Assembly: GCA_947441895.1 (NCBI GenBank)
Contig: CANEUT010000088.1
Location: 1 to 6,714 of the forward strand
DNA: 6,714 bases
Direction of reading: 5' to 3'
Origin: Rickettsiales bacterium
GTDB taxonomy: Bacteria; Pseudomonadota; Alphaproteobacteria; Rickettsiales; UBA3002
Below, piece by piece: positions 5,719-6,714 of the stretch; position 1 is the stretch's first letter; each line of letters begins with the position of its first letter. Both the position numbers and the translations under genes were made by a program. Below the pieces are notes generated by a model. That model was not told where the DNA came from, made no database searches, and saw nothing but the letters and a program-made list of their open reading frames with translations.

Positions 5719-6714
5719 ATGCGTTATTTTTTACTATCAACCGTATCGGTGCTGTTGCTTAGCAGTGCATTCAGCATTCCGGCAGAAGCTAAAAAAGCGC
5801 CTGCTGCAAAGCAATCGGTTAAGCAAACGGCTACTGAAAAAGAAGAGGGTGAAGAGGGGCTTGATTTAACCTTGCGTAGCAATGCCGCGGCTCAACCCGT
5901 TATTACGGCCGATGGTAGTGCGCTGGTGACTCCGGCCAGCCACATGGTGCTGGTGGATTATGACACGGGCACGGTGCTGGCCGAAAAATCGGCGCAGCTT
6001 AAAATGTATCCGTCGTCGATGACAAAGATCATGACCCTCTATATGATTTTCGACAAATTAAAGCAGGGCACATTATCGCTCAACAGCCAGTTCACGGTGA
6101 GTGAGCGTGCATGGCGCATTCAGGGCTCAAAAATGTTTGTGCCGCTGGGCAGCCAAATTGAGCTGGTGGATTTAATTCAGGGCATTGCCGTCCAATCAGG
6201 CAATGACGCCTGCGTGGTGGTAGCGGAAGGCATTGCAGGTTCTGAAGCGAATTTTGCCGCACAAATGAATGAAACAGCCAAAAAAATTGGCATGACCAAT
6301 ACCAATTTCACCGATGCCAGCGGTTGGCCAAACCCCGAGCACACCACCACACCGCATGATTTGGCGGTGCTTGGCCGCGCCATTGTCCGTGATTTTCCGG
6401 AATATTATCACTATGTCAGCCAGCGCGAATTTGTATTTCATAAAATTCGCCAATTTAATCGCAACCTGTTGTTGGCAAATGGGGCTTTGGGGGTTGATGG
6501 TATCAAAACCGGCCACACCGAAGCCGCGGGTTATGGCATTGTGTTGGCCGCCAAAGATAAGGCAACAGGCCGCCGCTTAGTGCTGGTGACGAATGGTTTG
6601 AATTCGGAAAGTGAGCGCGCCAGCGAAGGCGAGCGCTTGCTAAGCTGGGGCTTCCACAGCTTTGATGATTTAGTGCTCTTCAAAAAAGACGCGGTCATTG
6701 CAAAAGCGCAAGTC
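5719..6714 (+). CDS. dacC: D-alanyl-D-alanine carboxypeptidase (PBP5/6 family), 3' end beyond the window
   Basis: There are 332 open codons from the ATG at 5719 to the window end without a stop, so the gene is truncated by the edge. The product is a low-molecular-weight penicillin-binding protein that removes the terminal D-Ala from peptidoglycan pentapeptides. A signal peptide covers residues 1-24 (AEA before Lys25), then a charged, low-complexity linker (25-66). The peptidase S11 domain follows with all three motifs: SMTK (Ser100 nucleophile, Lys103), SGN (160-162) and KTG (263-265). The end of the visible part enters the beta-rich C-terminal domain of the family; the membrane-anchor helix would lie outside. 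AAAGGA at 5705-5710 is a good ribosome binding site 8 nt before the start. The 25-bp gap from rlpA contains no terminator, so it should be co-transcribed. The choice between dacA, dacC and dacF as symbol is arbitrary. Confidence 0.93.
   Translation, partial: MRYFLLSTVSVLLLSSAFSIPAEAKKAPAAKQSVKQTATEKEEGEEGLDLTLRSNAAAQPVITADGSALVTPASHMVLVDYDTGTVLAEKSAQLKMYPSSMTKIMTLYMIFDKLKQGTLSLNSQFTVSERAWRIQGSKMFVPLGSQIELVDLIQGIAVQSGNDACVVVAEGIAGSEANFAAQMNETAKKIGMTNTNFTDASGWPNPEHTTTPHDLAVLGRAIVRDFPEYYHYVSQREFVFHKIRQFNRNLLLANGALGVDGIKTGHTEAAGYGIVLAAKDKATGRRLVLVTNGLNSESERASEGERLLSWGFHSFDDLVLFKKDAVIAKAQV

Overview
The window looks like ordinary chromosomal DNA from an alphaproteobacterium of moderate GC. Supporting signs are the alphaproteobacterial style of the QueE and MetZ N-termini and the rlpA - D,D-carboxypeptidase gene pair. 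No phage, plasmid, transposase or CRISPR genes are visible. The order within the class cannot be fixed from the sequence alone.

Left block (1-2116). The 5' end of a methionine-biosynthesis gene, metZ, runs leftward off the window. Only 39 bp away, a rightward queuosine-precursor cluster begins: queE, queC (4-bp ATGA overlap) and queF. QueE makes 7-carboxy-7-deazaguanine, QueC converts it to preQ0, and QueF reduces preQ0 to preQ1, the base inserted into tRNA. QueD, which supplies the QueE substrate, is not here. A 73-bp imperfect palindrome sits between queC and queF. It supplies the last codons and the stop of queC and also creates a misleading ATG upstream of the real queF start.

Middle (2091-3350, minus strand). 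A homologue of the AraM/EgsA glycerol-1-phosphate dehydrogenase family faces the que genes and overlaps the 3' end of queF by 26 bp, tail to tail. A terminator-shaped hairpin lies just upstream of its start codon.

Right block (3526-6714, plus strand). Three envelope genes are packed as a likely operon: an MltB-type lytic transglycosylase, the lipoprotein RlpA (4-bp ATGA overlap) and a penicillin-binding-protein-5-type D-Ala-D-Ala carboxypeptidase (25-bp gap) that is cut by the window end. Together they would cleave glycan strands, act on peptide-stripped glycan and trim stem peptides in the periplasm.

I see no new multi-gene system here. The points most worth a second look are the palindromic repeat in the que cluster, the bacterial G1P dehydrogenase homologue with its leader hairpin, and the tightly packed peptidoglycan trio.
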